From contig PKSZ01000728.1 in assembly GCA_002869425.1 (NCBI GenBank), positions 1,958 to 8,887 on the forward strand: DNA of 6,930 nt. The letters are read 5' to 3'. A program made the translations under genes and the position numbers. A model generated the notes under the pieces. The model searched no databases. It was not told where the DNA came from and was given only the letters and a program-made list of their open reading frames with translations. This DNA comes from Marinilabiliales bacterium (GTDB taxonomy: Bacteria > Bacteroidota > Bacteroidia > Bacteroidales > BM523). Positions within the stretch are counted from its first letter, which is position 1. Each line of letters opens with the position of its first letter. Shown here in pieces: positions 6,813 through 6,930 of this stretch.

Positions 6813-6930
6813 TTAATGTGCATCAATACCGTAAAGCATCAAAACAAGGTGATCCAGCGTTTTTAAAATTTCTTCCATATACTCATTCACAGCTTTAACA
6901 CTACCGGGCAAAGTATAAATCTGTGTTTTA
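6813..6930 (-). CDS. MogA/MoaB-family molybdenum cofactor protein, C-terminus only
   Basis: Reading the minus strand from the window edge, 38 codons precede TAA at 6813-6815. The visible peptide begins KTQIYTLPGSVKAVNEYMEE and ends LDHLVLMLYGIDAH. 'LPGSxxAV' followed by an amphipathic helix and a final H-hydrophobic stretch is the characteristic C-terminal signature of the MogA/MoaB fold, which in MogA binds molybdopterin and carries out its adenylation before molybdenum insertion. Whether this protein is the MogA-type enzyme or a MoaB paralogue cannot be told from this fragment. It lies on the same strand as the M16 gene, 115 nt upstream, with a candidate promoter between them, so it is probably a separate transcription unit. 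It is too short to appear as a full reading frame in this window. Confidence 0.75.
   Translation of the reverse strand, partial: KTQIYTLPGSVKAVNEYMEEILKTLDHLVLMLYGIDAH

Overview
The window looks like a chromosomal segment of a low-GC member of the Bacteroidota. Four things point there: a type IX secretion system (T9SS) plug protein, a two-domain M16 peptidase of the kind common in that phylum, a TAnnTTTG promoter-like element, and three exported proteins whose predicted mature N-terminus is Gln directly after the signal peptidase I site. The exact genus cannot be read from the sequence.

Layout: (i) 1-1299 (+) is the 3' part of a PAS-containing sensor histidine kinase whose reading frame is open from base 1. 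(ii) 1310-1437 is an intergenic element of about 128 nt bounded by an imperfect inverted repeat. Its outer arms (TATAAC...GTTATA) and length resemble an integron attC site. (iii) 1458-1892 (+) is a small exported protein with a BamE/SmpA-like motif. It lies between GTTATATGA and an exact inverted copy, TCATATAAC, so it looks like a cassette or a small insertion. (iv) A hairpin at 1911-1937 lies just before (v) 1953-3245 (+), the T9SS plug protein (DUF5103 family). (vi) On the minus strand, running leftward, are a MogA/MoaB-family molybdenum cofactor protein (C-terminus only, 6813-6930), a 956-residue periplasmic M16 peptidase (3827-6697) and an HD-domain protein (3248-3820).

The peptidase and HD genes are 6 nt apart and probably share an mRNA, plausibly started from the TAGATTTG element at 6745-6752. 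The HD gene converges on the plug gene with only 2 nt between stop codons, so transcripts from the two strands probably overlap. A hairpin-plus-T-tract at 1907-1937 is oriented to stop antisense transcription after it has crossed the whole plug gene.

Most of the window is ordinary core-type Bacteroidota sequence. The part most worth a second look is 1300-1950, the attC-like repeat and the small gene it frames. No tRNA, rRNA, CRISPR array or transposase was seen, and no stretch longer than 160 bases lacks a gene.
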